A DNA stretch of 25,308 bases from UBA652 sp964598235 (GTDB taxonomy: Bacteria > Pseudomonadota > Gammaproteobacteria > Nitrosococcales > Methylophagaceae), in assembly GCA_964598235.1 (NCBI GenBank), contig CAZRAY010000027.1, positions 1 through 25,308 on the forward strand. The letters run 5' to 3'. Each line of letters starts with the position of its first letter. The first letter of the stretch is position 1. The notes beneath the pieces are model-generated. The model ran no database searches. It was given only the letters and a program-made list of their open reading frames with translations, and was not told where the DNA came from. The translations under genes were made by a program, and so were the position numbers. This document shows positions 9,141 to 17,100 of the stretch, piece by piece.

Positions 9141-10424
9141 TCAGGGCGAACGGGAGATGATGTGTTTAGCACAATCCTGTCCACTGATAATCGCACCTTC
9201 AAGGGTGGCGGGATAATCATTGCCGACAAAATCCCCCGCTAACCATAGGCCTTCGATAGCGGTTTTATGGTTGGGGCGCTGTTGTTGGATGCCGACTGTG
9301 CTGGCGAAGGTGGCGCGTTTTTCGCGGATGACGAAGCTGCTTTGTGCTTGGGCGGGTAGATGGGGGAATAGCTGGTGCACTTCTTGGCTGACAATATCGA
9401 TGAGCGATTGTTTATCCAATGATTCATGTTCGCCTGGGCCGCTGATAACGATGGCCATTAAGCCGGGGTGTTGCTGGCTACGATCGAAGATCCATTGGCT
9501 GAGGGTGCCGGACATACCGAGCATGGCTTGGCCTAGGCGGGTGGCTTCAGGGTATTGTAGATAAACAGTGCAAATGGGCAAGGTCTGCGGTGTAGGCATG
9601 TCGATATGTGGTGCCAGCAAGCTGCTGAGATGGGTGGGATAGGTGGCGAGGATGACGTGTTCGGCGACAATCGTATTGCCATCGTGGATACGAATTCCGT
9701 GAACTTTTCCTTGCTGAATATCTACTTCAGTGGCGCGTGTTTGCAAGCTGATTTTGGCGCCTTTTTGAGTGAGATAACGGGCAGCCGATTCTGGGAAAAG
9801 TTCTCCTAACGGGACGTTGGGGATCAATAGATCGGCTGATTGTTTACCTTGCATTAAGCTGTCTTGCAATACACGGGCGAACAATTGCGCGGATGCATCG
9901 GCAATAGGCGTGTTGAGCGTGGCGAGGCAGAGCGGCTCCCAGAGTTGGTGAATCAGTCTGGTGGATTGTTTGCTTTGTTTTAACCAGTCGGCGACGCTGA
10001 TATCTTGCTGGGATTGCAGTCTAGTCGGGATTTGGCTTTGCAGTCGGCGCAAGGCAAAAAGGGAGCGGATTCCCGCGCTTTTAACGAGACTATTAGCAAC
10101 GGATAGTGGCCACGGTAATTTGCCTTTTGCAGAGAGCGATAGTGTGGGGTAATGCGGATCAGTGATTGATAAGTTAACAGGGCTGCGATTAAACACTTGC
10201 TTCGTGTCTACGCCGATATGTTCAAGTAAATCCAGCATCTGGCGATAAGCACCGATCATGAGATGTTGGCCGTTATCAACGGACATACCTTGCCAATCTA
10301 CAGTGCGGGCTCGGCCGCCGAGTTGGGGGGCGGCTTCGATGAGATGGACATCATGGCCATTATCAACCAGGCTAATCGCGGCAGCTAAGCCACTCCAGCC
10401 GCCACCGACGATGAGGATCGTCAT
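9141..10424 (-). CDS. hpnE: Hydroxysqualene dehydroxylase-type FAD-dependent amine oxidase family protein (HpnE)
   Basis: HpnE reduces hydroxysqualene to squalene with FAD in the HpnCDE route. The 427-residue protein begins with the dinucleotide-binding motif GGGWSGLAAA (7-16), has E30 at the end of strand 2 and the GGRAR motif (36-40), and ends with the FAD-binding segment AGDFVGNDYPATLEGA (396-411). These fit HpnE and the related phytoene desaturase-like amine oxidases. I chose the ATG at 10424 because it overlaps the hpnD stop as ATGA; an in-frame ATG 15 codons upstream would place a poorly conserved extension inside hpnD. Adjacency to hpnD supports HpnE over a carotenoid desaturase, but motifs alone do not fully exclude the latter. 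Confidence 0.85.
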   Translation of the reverse strand: MTILIVGGGWSGLAAAISLVDNGHDVHLIEAAPQLGGRARTVDWQGMSVDNGQHLMIGAYRQMLDLLEHIGVDTKQVFNRSPVNLSITDPHYPTLSLSAKGKLPWPLSVANSLVKSAGIRSLFALRRLQSQIPTRLQSQQDISVADWLKQSKQSTRLIHQLWEPLCLATLNTPIADASAQLFARVLQDSLMQGKQSADLLIPNVPLGELFPESAARYLTQKGAKISLQTRATEVDIQQGKVHGIRIHDGNTIVAEHVILATYPTHLSSLLAPHIDMPTPQTLPICTVYLQYPEATRLGQAMLGMSGTLSQWIFDRSQQHPGLMAIVISGPGEHESLDKQSLIDIVSQEVHQLFPHLPAQAQSSFVIREKRATFASTVGIQQQRPNHKTAIEGLWLAGDFVGNDYPATLEGAIISGQDCAKHIISRSP

Positions 10425-11278
10425 CCGCGTTGCTTGTGCAGACGTTTTTCTTGTCGTGCGGTGCGCCAAGCGATCCAGAGTTTTCTGATCGGGGTGAGTG
10501 AGGTGCGCTGCGCCATCACATTAAAGCCTTCTTTTTCTATTTCATTCAGCGTGGCTTGATAGATGGCGGTCATGATTAAGCCTGTGCGCTGGGTATAACG
10601 GTCTTCTTTGGGAAGAAGCACCATGGCTTGTTGGTAATAATTTTGGGCACGATCAGCTTGAAATTTTAGGCACGCGATCAGTTCGGGGCTGGATTTAAGA
10701 TCCATGAGATCGTGTACATCTACGCCAAATTGCTGCAATTCATCTTGCGGCAGATAGATCCGGCCGCGTTCGGCATCCTCACGCACATCACGAATAATAT
10801 TGGTCAGCTGTAACGCCATGCCTAGATTTTCTGCGTATTTTAGGGTGTGTCGGTTTTGATAACCAAAAATTTCAACAGACAGCAGGCCGACAACACTGGC
10901 CGCGCGATGGCAATAGAGGGCAAGTTGTTTGAAGTCTGGATAATGATGTTGTTCTAGATCCATTTCCATACCATCAATAATTTCGACAAAGTATTCTTCA
11001 TGTAGATCAAAATGCGCCCGCGCGGTAATTAAGGCTTTGCCAACAGGATGGGTAGGGTCACCTTGAAAAGTGCGCGTTATTTCCGCTCGCCACCAGTTAA
11101 GTTGGGTGTGGGCAACCGCCACATCACTGGTTTCATCGACCACATCATCGACCTCGCGGCAAAAAGCATAAAGGGCAATAATGGCTTGTTTTTGTGTGGG
11201 TGGCAGAAACAGAAAACTATAGTAAAAACTGGAGCCACTTTTAGCCGCTTTATCGCGGCAATACTCATCGGGCGTCAT
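10421..11278 (-). CDS. hpnD: Presqualene diphosphate synthase (squalene/phytoene synthase family, HpnD)
   Basis: This 285-residue trans-isoprenyl diphosphate synthase condenses two farnesyl diphosphates to presqualene diphosphate. The first Asp-rich motif, DDVVD (44-48), follows CREV. The second is NIIRDVREDAERGRIYLP (160-177), with D164 and D168. Both motifs bind the Mg2+-diphosphate groups. Length and motifs fit HpnD; a phytoene synthase (CrtB) is the main alternative and is disfavoured by the neighbouring hpnE. The gene starts inside the stop of the upstream ferredoxin gene (ATGA at 11275-11278) and ends inside the start of hpnE (ATGA at 10421-10424), so the three genes are probably translationally coupled. 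HpnC, which converts presqualene diphosphate to hydroxysqualene, is not encoded in this window. Confidence 0.88.
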   Translation of the reverse strand: MTPDEYCRDKAAKSGSSFYYSFLFLPPTQKQAIIALYAFCREVDDVVDETSDVAVAHTQLNWWRAEITRTFQGDPTHPVGKALITARAHFDLHEEYFVEIIDGMEMDLEQHHYPDFKQLALYCHRAASVVGLLSVEIFGYQNRHTLKYAENLGMALQLTNIIRDVREDAERGRIYLPQDELQQFGVDVHDLMDLKSSPELIACLKFQADRAQNYYQQAMVLLPKEDRYTQRTGLIMTAIYQATLNEIEKEGFNVMAQRTSLTPIRKLWIAWRTARQEKRLHKQRG

Positions 11279-11577
11279 CGTGTTAGCCTTTCAACAATAT
11301 TGCCATTTTGCAGGTGACTTTCAATGATTTCATCAATATCAGATTTGGTTTGATATTGATACCAGATGCCTTCGGGATAAATCACCAGCATGGGCCCAAG
11401 TGCGCAACGATTGAGGCAGCCGGCATTGTTCACGCGAACCTTTTTAAGCTGCAAGGTTTTTACTTGCTCTTTGGCATATTGGCGTAAGTCGCTGGCATTA
11501 TGTTGATGGCAATGCGGCGTACCATCGTTGCGTTGGTGTGTGCAGAAGAAAAGGTGGTGTTTGTAGATATCGCTCAT
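11275..11577 (-). CDS. Thioredoxin-like [2Fe-2S] ferredoxin
   Basis: A 100-residue soluble protein with four cysteines placed as in the thioredoxin-fold [2Fe-2S] ferredoxin family: C12 and C23, then C54 and C58 in NAGCLNRCALGP. The strand MLVIYPEGIWY (63-73) after the second pair is typical of the family. It carries electrons, but the partner is not defined by sequence. It is the first gene of an operon with hpnD and hpnE, joined to hpnD by an ATGA overlap, so it may serve a redox step in this lipid pathway; that is inference. Its ATG lies 47 bp from the divergently transcribed YjdF-like gene, so the two share a very short intergenic region. Confidence 0.9.
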   Translation of the reverse strand: MSDIYKHHLFFCTHQRNDGTPHCHQHNASDLRQYAKEQVKTLQLKKVRVNNAGCLNRCALGPMLVIYPEGIWYQYQTKSDIDEIIESHLQNGNIVERLTR

Positions 11578-11610
11578 GGTGCTAGGATAGCGGAAAGTAA
11601 AATAGAGGTA

Positions 11611-11617
11611 AAGGAGG
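11611..11617 (+). promoter_or_regulatory. Strong Shine-Dalgarno site for the YjdF-like gene
   Basis: AAGGAGG lies 7 nt before the ATG at 11625. This full-consensus site selects that start over the in-frame ATG five codons later. Confidence 0.75.
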
Positions 11618-11624
11618 CCAGCAG

Positions 11625-12242
11625 ATGATAAACCGAGAAATGAAATTGATATTTTTGTGGTGTGTTATTTTCTTCGGCGTGTTGTTGTGGTCCGGGATAT
11701 TACCTAAGGATCGGTTTACGTGGTTTCTGGAAGTGATCCCAGCCGTGATTGGGTTTGTGATATTGGCAATGAGTTATCGATCTTTTCAATTAACGCCTTT
11801 ATTATATGGGTTGATATTAATTCATTGTATTATTTTGATGGTGGGCGGGCATTATACCTATGCCGAAGTGCCGCTATTTGATCGTTTGGCCGAATGGTGG
11901 GGCAGCGAACGCAATGCCTACGATAAGTTGGGGCATTTTGCACAGGGATTTGTGCCGGCGATTATTGCGCGTGAAATTTTTATTCGGAAACAGGTCATTG
12001 TGGGCGAAAACTGGCGAACTATGATGATCGTCAGTGTGTGTTTGGCATTTAGCGCATTTTATGAATTACTGGAATGGTGGGTGGCGGTGGCGACGGGCGA
12101 AGATGCCGATGCCTTTTTGGGATCACAGGGTTATATATGGGATACCCAATCTGATATGGGCTTTGCCTTAGTGGGTGTTGTCGTTAGTTTATTGCTATTA
12201 TCACGCTGGCATGATCGGCAGCTAAGCGCGATACCATTATAA
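11625..12242 (+). CDS. YjdF family (DUF2238) inner-membrane protein
   Basis: A 205-residue polytopic membrane protein with about six predicted helices (near 8-24, 34-51, 58-74, 105-118, 131-150, 178-194). It carries the polar motifs that mark the DUF2238/YjdF family: HYTYAEVP (76-83), YDKLGHFAQGF (99-109), FYELLEWW (145-152) and FLGSQG plus DTQSDM (164-178). The conserved His, Asp and Glu residues inside or beside membrane segments suggest a metal site or proton path, but the molecular function of the family is unknown to me. It is transcribed divergently from the ferredoxin-hpnDE operon and lies 80 bp upstream of mgtE on the same strand. Confidence 0.88.
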   Translation: MINREMKLIFLWCVIFFGVLLWSGILPKDRFTWFLEVIPAVIGFVILAMSYRSFQLTPLLYGLILIHCIILMVGGHYTYAEVPLFDRLAEWWGSERNAYDKLGHFAQGFVPAIIAREIFIRKQVIVGENWRTMMIVSVCLAFSAFYELLEWWVAVATGEDADAFLGSQGYIWDTQSDMGFALVGVVVSLLLLSRWHDRQLSAIPL

Positions 12243-12322
12243 TCTGAGTCGGCGGGCTATCTAGTTTTCATCAAGCAAGCTAAAATAGCGGCACACCAAA
12301 TCCCTTATCGATCACCGCGAGA

Positions 12323-13690
12323 ATGAATATGTCTGAGTTAGAGCAAGACATCACTGCTTCAAATCAATCGCACAATGCCTTAACGGAGGCGTTGAAAAGT
12401 GGTCGTGTGGTGCGTTTGCGGCGTTTGTTAGCCAGCTTGCATCCTGCTGAAACAGCGCATCTAATTGAATCCCTCCCACCTGCCCAACGCAAAATTTGTT
12501 GGCCGATCATTAGTGCAGATGTGCGCGGTGATGTGTTGTCTTTTATTGGTGAGGATGCGCGGACAGCCTTAGTGAGCGAAATGGACACGGCTGATCTCAT
12601 CAGCGTGACCGAAGATCTGGAAGCGGATGATGCCGCGGATATTTTGCAGGATTTGCCTGAGCATGTGATGCAGCAAGTGTTGAGTGTGATGGATGGGCAG
12701 CATCGCCGTCGGGTGGAAGCGGTGTTGGCTTATGAAGAAGATACCGCTGGCGGTTTGATGAATACCGATGTGGTGACCATGCGATCGGATATCACAATGG
12801 AAGTAGTGTTGCGTTATCTGCGGATGCTAGATGATCTCCCTGAGAATACGGATAGCTTGTATGTGGTCGATCATAATGATATTTTCCAAGGCATCCTGCC
12901 GCTGACGCAGGTGGTGAGCCGGAGCCGTTCGTTGACCGTGCGCGAAGTGATGTCACATCATGTTGAACCGATATTAGATGATGCGACAGATAGTGAAGTG
13001 GCGCGCCGATTCGAAAAACATGATTTATTATCTGCCCCCGTGGTGGATAATAATAACCGACTATTGGGCCGGATCACGATTGATGATGTGGTCGATGTTA
13101 TCCGTGATGAAGCCGAGCATTCGATGCTGAGTATGGCGGGTTTGAGTGAAGATGCGGATACCTTCGCACCGATTGCGGCCAGCATTCATCGTCGTTCATT
13201 GTGGTTAGGAATCAACTTGATGACGGCATTTTTAGCCGCATGGGTTATCGGCATTTTTGAAACCACGATTGAGAAACAAGTCGCGCTGGCGGTGCTAATG
13301 CCGATTGTGGCGAGCATGGGCGGGGTGGCGGGTAGCCAAACTTTAACGCTGGTTATTCGGGCGATGGCATTGGATCAGGTGAATGCAAATAATCAGCGCT
13401 GGTTATTGAAAAAAGAATTGGTGGTCGGCTTTGGTAATGGGCTGATTTGGGCCGTGGCGATTGGACTGGTGACTTTTCTATGGTTTAGAGACGTGGATCT
13501 GGCCGTGCTGATTGCCGTGGCGATTGTGATCAATTTGGTGGCCGCAGGCTTGGCAGGTGTGAGCATTCCGCTAATATTAAGAAAATTTGGTATCGATCCT
13601 GCCCTATCAGGTGGGGTATTATTAACCACGATTACGGATGTGGTCGGTTTTGTCGCCTTTTTAGGGTTTGCGACCCTGTATATCGTATAG
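12323..13690 (+). CDS. mgtE: Magnesium transporter MgtE
   Basis: MgtE is a homodimeric Mg2+ channel of the inner membrane, closed by cytoplasmic Mg2+ bound between its N and CBS domains. The 455 residues give the full layout: an acidic N domain (about 20-140), tandem CBS domains (about 143-262), a connecting helix (near 263-290) and five membrane helices (about 294-312, 319-345, 364-388, 391-418, 430-453). Diagnostic motifs are SMGGVAGSQT (331-340) and TTITDV (435-440), whose D439 corresponds to the pore Mg2+-binding aspartate. A second possible start is the ATG two codons later. The leader is under 80 nt from the previous gene, too short for a full M-box riboswitch, so control is probably at the protein level. 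aroC begins 10 bp after its stop. Confidence 0.95.
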   Translation: MNMSELEQDITASNQSHNALTEALKSGRVVRLRRLLASLHPAETAHLIESLPPAQRKICWPIISADVRGDVLSFIGEDARTALVSEMDTADLISVTEDLEADDAADILQDLPEHVMQQVLSVMDGQHRRRVEAVLAYEEDTAGGLMNTDVVTMRSDITMEVVLRYLRMLDDLPENTDSLYVVDHNDIFQGILPLTQVVSRSRSLTVREVMSHHVEPILDDATDSEVARRFEKHDLLSAPVVDNNNRLLGRITIDDVVDVIRDEAEHSMLSMAGLSEDADTFAPIAASIHRRSLWLGINLMTAFLAAWVIGIFETTIEKQVALAVLMPIVASMGGVAGSQTLTLVIRAMALDQVNANNQRWLLKKELVVGFGNGLIWAVAIGLVTFLWFRDVDLAVLIAVAIVINLVAAGLAGVSIPLILRKFGIDPALSGGVLLTTITDVVGFVAFLGFATLYIV

Positions 13691-13700
13691 GAACTGGAAA

Positions 13701-14792
13701 ATGTCAGGCAATAGCTATGGAAAATTATTTACAGTCACCTCCTTTGGCGAAAGCCATGGGCCTGCGATTGGTTGTATTGTTGATGGTTGCCCGCCTGGGA
13801 TGGCATTAACAGAAGCTGATTTGCAAGGCGATCTTGATCGCCGCCGCCCAGGGAAAACACGCTATGTGACCCAGCGAAAAGAGCTAGACGAAGTGAAAAT
13901 TCTATCTGGTGTATTTGAAGGCAAAACAACCGGCACACCGATTGCGATGATGATTGAAAACACCGATCAGCGTTCAAAAGATTATGGCAATATCATGCAT
14001 CAGTTCCGACCAGCCCATGCGGATTACACCTATCATCAAAAATATGGTTTTCGCGATTATCGTGGTGGCGGCCGTTCATCGGCGCGTGAAACCGCAATGC
14101 GGGTGGCTGCAGGTGGCATCGCCAAGAAGTATTTAAAAGAGCAATTTGGTATTGAGATTCAAGGTTATTTAGCTCAAATTGGCCCAGTAGTGATTGAAAA
14201 ATTAGATTGGGATCATATTGAAAAAAGTGCTTTCTTTTGCCCAGATCCAGATAAAGAAACTGCGATTGAAGACTATATGAAATCGCTGAAAGGTAATTCG
14301 ATTGGTGCACGTATTAATGTGATAGCGCGCAATGTGCCGCCAGGTTTGGGTGAGCCGATCTTTGATCGGCTAGATGCCGAGATCGCCCATGCGATGATGA
14401 GCATCAATGCCGTAAAAGGCGTTGAAATTGGTGCAGGGTTTGAATCCGTCACCCAATTAGGCACCGAGCACCGAGATGAAATCACCCCCGAAGGCTTCCT
14501 CAGTAACAATGCAGGTGGGGTGTTAGGTGGTATTTCAAGTGGCCAAGATATTTTGGTCAGCATGGCGCTAAAAGCGACCTCAAGCTTGAGCATTCCGGGT
14601 CGCAGTGTGAACACTGATGGTGAGCCTGTTGAAGTGGTTACCAAGGGGCGGCATGATCCCTGTGTAGGTATTCGCGCCACACCGATTGCCGAAGCGATGT
14701 TAGCCATGGTGTTGATGGATCATATGTTGCGGCATCGGGCGCAGAATATGGGTGTGGAATCAGGTACGCCGGTTATTCCTGCGAGTGCGTAA
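13701..14792 (+). CDS. aroC: Chorismate synthase
   Basis: This enzyme (EC 4.2.3.5) converts 5-enolpyruvylshikimate 3-phosphate to chorismate, the last shikimate-pathway step, using reduced FMN in the cytoplasm. At 363 residues it matches the bacterial family length. All three family signatures are present: GESHGPAIGCIVDG (16-29), GGGRSSARETAMRVAAGG (122-139) and GRHDPCVGIR (316-325). The conserved histidines H19 (GESHG) and H106 (RPAHADYTYHQKYG) are intact. I start at 13701 because MSGNSYGKLF is the conserved N-terminus and AGGAACTGG precedes it; an in-frame ATG at 13668 would add 11 unrelated residues read inside mgtE. The 10-bp gap to mgtE suggests one transcript. Confidence 0.97.
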   Translation: MSGNSYGKLFTVTSFGESHGPAIGCIVDGCPPGMALTEADLQGDLDRRRPGKTRYVTQRKELDEVKILSGVFEGKTTGTPIAMMIENTDQRSKDYGNIMHQFRPAHADYTYHQKYGFRDYRGGGRSSARETAMRVAAGGIAKKYLKEQFGIEIQGYLAQIGPVVIEKLDWDHIEKSAFFCPDPDKETAIEDYMKSLKGNSIGARINVIARNVPPGLGEPIFDRLDAEIAHAMMSINAVKGVEIGAGFESVTQLGTEHRDEITPEGFLSNNAGGVLGGISSGQDILVSMALKATSSLSIPGRSVNTDGEPVEVVTKGRHDPCVGIRATPIAEAMLAMVLMDHMLRHRAQNMGVESGTPVIPASA

Positions 14793-14832
14793 GTTAGGGC
14801 AAAAAAATATTGCGTGCTTTGAGCTCGAATGG

Positions 14833-14852
14833 ATCCCCGCATACGCGAGGAT
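14833..14852. repeat. Palindromic intergenic repeat (GGATCCCCGC...GCGAGGATGACG type)
   Basis: ATCCCCGC (14833-14840) and GCGAGGAT (14845-14852) form an 8-bp inverted repeat with one mismatch around a 4-base loop ATAC. The flanks TGGATCCCCGCATACGCG and ATGACGAA match a dispersed element known from many bacterial genomes (the GGATTCCCGCATGCGCGGGAATGACG type). It sits in the 86-bp gap between aroC and the MFS gene. There is no T-run after the hairpin, so it is not a standard intrinsic terminator, but it could slow transcription or affect mRNA decay. Other copies in the genome cannot be seen from here. Confidence 0.6.
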
Positions 14853-14878
14853 GACGAACCGTTTTAGGAAGGCTTAAA

Positions 14879-16024
14879 ATGAGCCCTTTCCGAAGTACAC
14901 CTTACTGGCGTTTATCCAGTTTCTATTTTTTCTACTTTGCTGCCTTAGGCATCTTAGTGCCTTATTGGGGCTTATACCTTAAAGATACAGGTTTCACCGC
15001 CAGTGAAATTGGCGAGCTGACGGCGATATTATTAGCCACGCGGATTGTGGCACCGAATGTGTGGGGTTGGCTCGGTGATCATCTTGGCCATCGAATGCGG
15101 ATTGTGCGTAGTGCGAGCTTGATTGCGGCGGTCAGTTTTGCCGGCATTCTGCTTGGCAGCAGTTATCTGTGGATTGCGGCAGTGATGTTGGTGTTCAGTT
15201 TTTTCTGGAATGCCACCTTGCCTCAGTTTGAAGTGGTCACCTTGCAATATTTAGGCGAACACACCGCGCATTACAGCCGCATCCGATTATGGGGCTCCGT
15301 TGGCTTTATTGTGACTGTGTTATTGCTGGGCAGTTTATTAACACATCATGCGACTAGCCTTGTGCCGTATGCGATGTTTATCGCTTTACTGGCTATTTGG
15401 TTAAGCAGTTTAACCATTGCAGAAAAACCAGAACAGCCGATAGTTTCTGCATCTGGCTCGCTCCGAAAATTATTGCTGCAGCCTGAAATATTAGCTTTTT
15501 TTGGTTTGTGCTTTTTTATCCAGCTTAGCCATGGGCCGTATTACACTTTTTATACTATTTACCTAGAGCAGTATGGTTATGAGCGCAGCCTGATTGGCCA
15601 ATTATGGGCATTAGGTGTGGTGGCGGAAGTGGTGATGTTTATATTTATTCATCGTTGGTTACCTGTGATAGGCATTCGGAAAGTATTGTTAGGGAGCATA
15701 TTGCTTAGCGCTATTCGTTGGTTGCTAATTGGACTATACCCTACTTCCTTACCCATACTCATTTTTGCCCAGCTATTACATGCTGTGAGTTTCGGCACTT
15801 ATCATGCTGCCGCAATTGCCTGGGTGTATCAATATTTCAAAGGGCACCATCAAGGGCGGGGTCAGGCTTTATATAGCAGTGTGAGTTTTGGGGCGGGCGG
15901 GGCGTTAGGGAGTTTGGGCAGTGGTTATCTTTGGGCATTACCAAGCGGTGCACTATGGAGTTTCACAAGCGCCGCTATTTTTGCTTTAATTGGTTTTTTT
16001 ATTGGCTGGCGGTATATCAAATAG
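14879..16024 (+). CDS. Major facilitator superfamily transporter, HcaT/LacY-like
   Basis: A 381-residue polytopic membrane protein, hydrophobic along nearly its whole length, with a central cytoplasmic loop near 175-200 and about twelve predicted helices. The start (SFYFFYFAALGILVPYWGLYL, residues 14-34), GDHLGHRMR (66-74) as the loop 2-3 motif, and SRIRLWGSVGFI (136-147) place it in the MFS branch that includes the phenylpropionate permease HcaT and nucleoside:H+ symporters. The substrate cannot be read from sequence and I give no symbol. AGGAAGG (14867-14873) lies just before the ATG. Neighbours do not suggest a catabolic role. The gap to the next gene is 36 bp, so the following gene may be co-transcribed. 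Confidence 0.85.
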   Translation: MSPFRSTPYWRLSSFYFFYFAALGILVPYWGLYLKDTGFTASEIGELTAILLATRIVAPNVWGWLGDHLGHRMRIVRSASLIAAVSFAGILLGSSYLWIAAVMLVFSFFWNATLPQFEVVTLQYLGEHTAHYSRIRLWGSVGFIVTVLLLGSLLTHHATSLVPYAMFIALLAIWLSSLTIAEKPEQPIVSASGSLRKLLLQPEILAFFGLCFFIQLSHGPYYTFYTIYLEQYGYERSLIGQLWALGVVAEVVMFIFIHRWLPVIGIRKVLLGSILLSAIRWLLIGLYPTSLPILIFAQLLHAVSFGTYHAAAIAWVYQYFKGHHQGRGQALYSSVSFGAGGALGSLGSGYLWALPSGALWSFTSAAIFALIGFFIGWRYIK

Positions 16025-16060
16025 TTACAATATGATTAAAAATTAAACTAGAGAACGAGA

Positions 16061-16945
16061 ATGCAGTGTCCTAAATGTGGTTTTGAACAGAGAAATGGTC
16101 GCGCGATATGTGATGGGTGTGGTCTGGTATTTGATAAATATCGAGATGCACAAGAAAACTTAGTGCGGCAGCCTGTGCAGAAAGAACGACGTAAAACATA
16201 TAAACAAAATAAGCAGTTTCTAACCGGGCCTTTTAGAGTTTTGTTTTATACCAGTATTTTATTGCTCATCATTGGTTTTTTCCAACATGATAAATTTAGC
16301 AATGACCTTCAGATTGAAAAAGAGTTATTACGTGAACCGATACAAACACATAGTAGCCAGCGGCCGTTTACTGTTTCTCAGAAAGAGGTGGACTATAAAA
16401 TAACCCCTTTATTTGATTATGAGATATCAGGTTTAGTCGTGTCTTATCGACATCATAATGGACGCTATAGTATTCAGAATCGCTTATGGAATGATCATAT
16501 TAATGTGTCTGATTTATGTGTGGTGTGGTCTGATAATGCCAGTAAGTTAGATCTGAATCAGTTTACATTTTGGAATGAAAGCTTTACCTGCAATATTAAA
16601 ACGCAGAACATGGGCGCTTGGCAAAAATTCAAGATGGAGAAATTGTCCAATAACCACTTAGTGACAGCGGACAATACGATCAGAGATAAAATTTCACAAG
16701 TACGTATTGGCGATCAAATAAATATCAGAGGCATGTTGAGTAATTATGGAAGTGACGGTGGCGGCACAAGAGGGACGAGCACCATACGGGATGATAATGG
16801 TAATGGTGCTTGTGAGACTATTTTTGTAAAAGAATTTACGATTATAAAAACGATGGAAAATATTTGGCGGCCAATCATGCGTTTTGCTTGGATTGCCTTG
16901 TTCATCAGCTTTATGTCAGGATTTGTCAGGCTATTCTGGGATTGA
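16061..16945 (+). CDS. Zinc-ribbon membrane protein with a conserved domain of unknown function
   Basis: The 294 residues begin with a four-cysteine zinc ribbon (C3, C6, C17, C20 in CPKC and CDGC), then a basic linker (40-52) and a membrane helix (about 58-74). A central domain of about 190 residues follows, and then a second helix (about 272-290). The central domain is rich in conserved-looking motifs: LWNDHINVSDLCVVWSDN (142-159), LSNNHL (195-200), RIGDQINIRG (215-224) and RGTSTIRDDNGNGACETIFV (237-256). I recall proteins with this DNGNGACETI-type block in other gammaproteobacteria, but I know of no function. With the zinc ribbon in the cytoplasm, the central domain would be periplasmic; that topology is inferred. 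The ATG follows GAGAACGAGA. Confidence 0.75.
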   Translation: MQCPKCGFEQRNGRAICDGCGLVFDKYRDAQENLVRQPVQKERRKTYKQNKQFLTGPFRVLFYTSILLLIIGFFQHDKFSNDLQIEKELLREPIQTHSSQRPFTVSQKEVDYKITPLFDYEISGLVVSYRHHNGRYSIQNRLWNDHINVSDLCVVWSDNASKLDLNQFTFWNESFTCNIKTQNMGAWQKFKMEKLSNNHLVTADNTIRDKISQVRIGDQINIRGMLSNYGSDGGGTRGTSTIRDDNGNGACETIFVKEFTIIKTMENIWRPIMRFAWIALFISFMSGFVRLFWD

Positions 16946-17100
16946 TGGGCGGTATAAAATAGCCGAAGCAATAAACAATCTGTTTGTTATAAGGCTGGTG
17001 GTTTTGATTTTCGTGCAACACATAATCTATATTCCAGTTTTAAGTTTGATTATTGTTACTGCGTATTATTGTAAATAAAAATGAGAAAAGGCGTTCGATT

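Noticed and set aside
12243..12322. A possible Mg2+ riboswitch (M-box) before mgtE
   Set aside because: The gap is only 80 bases, shorter than an M-box, and no conserved helices were seen. A TAAAAT at 12281 might be a -10 box but has no convincing -35.
14833..14852. Intrinsic terminator after aroC
   Set aside because: The hairpin is not followed by a T-run and its sequence matches a dispersed repeat instead.
16946..17100. Short plus-strand frame overlapping the end of the zinc-ribbon gene
   Set aside because: It has no ribosome binding site, no recognisable motif and begins inside the upstream coding sequence. Nothing else is supported in this gap.
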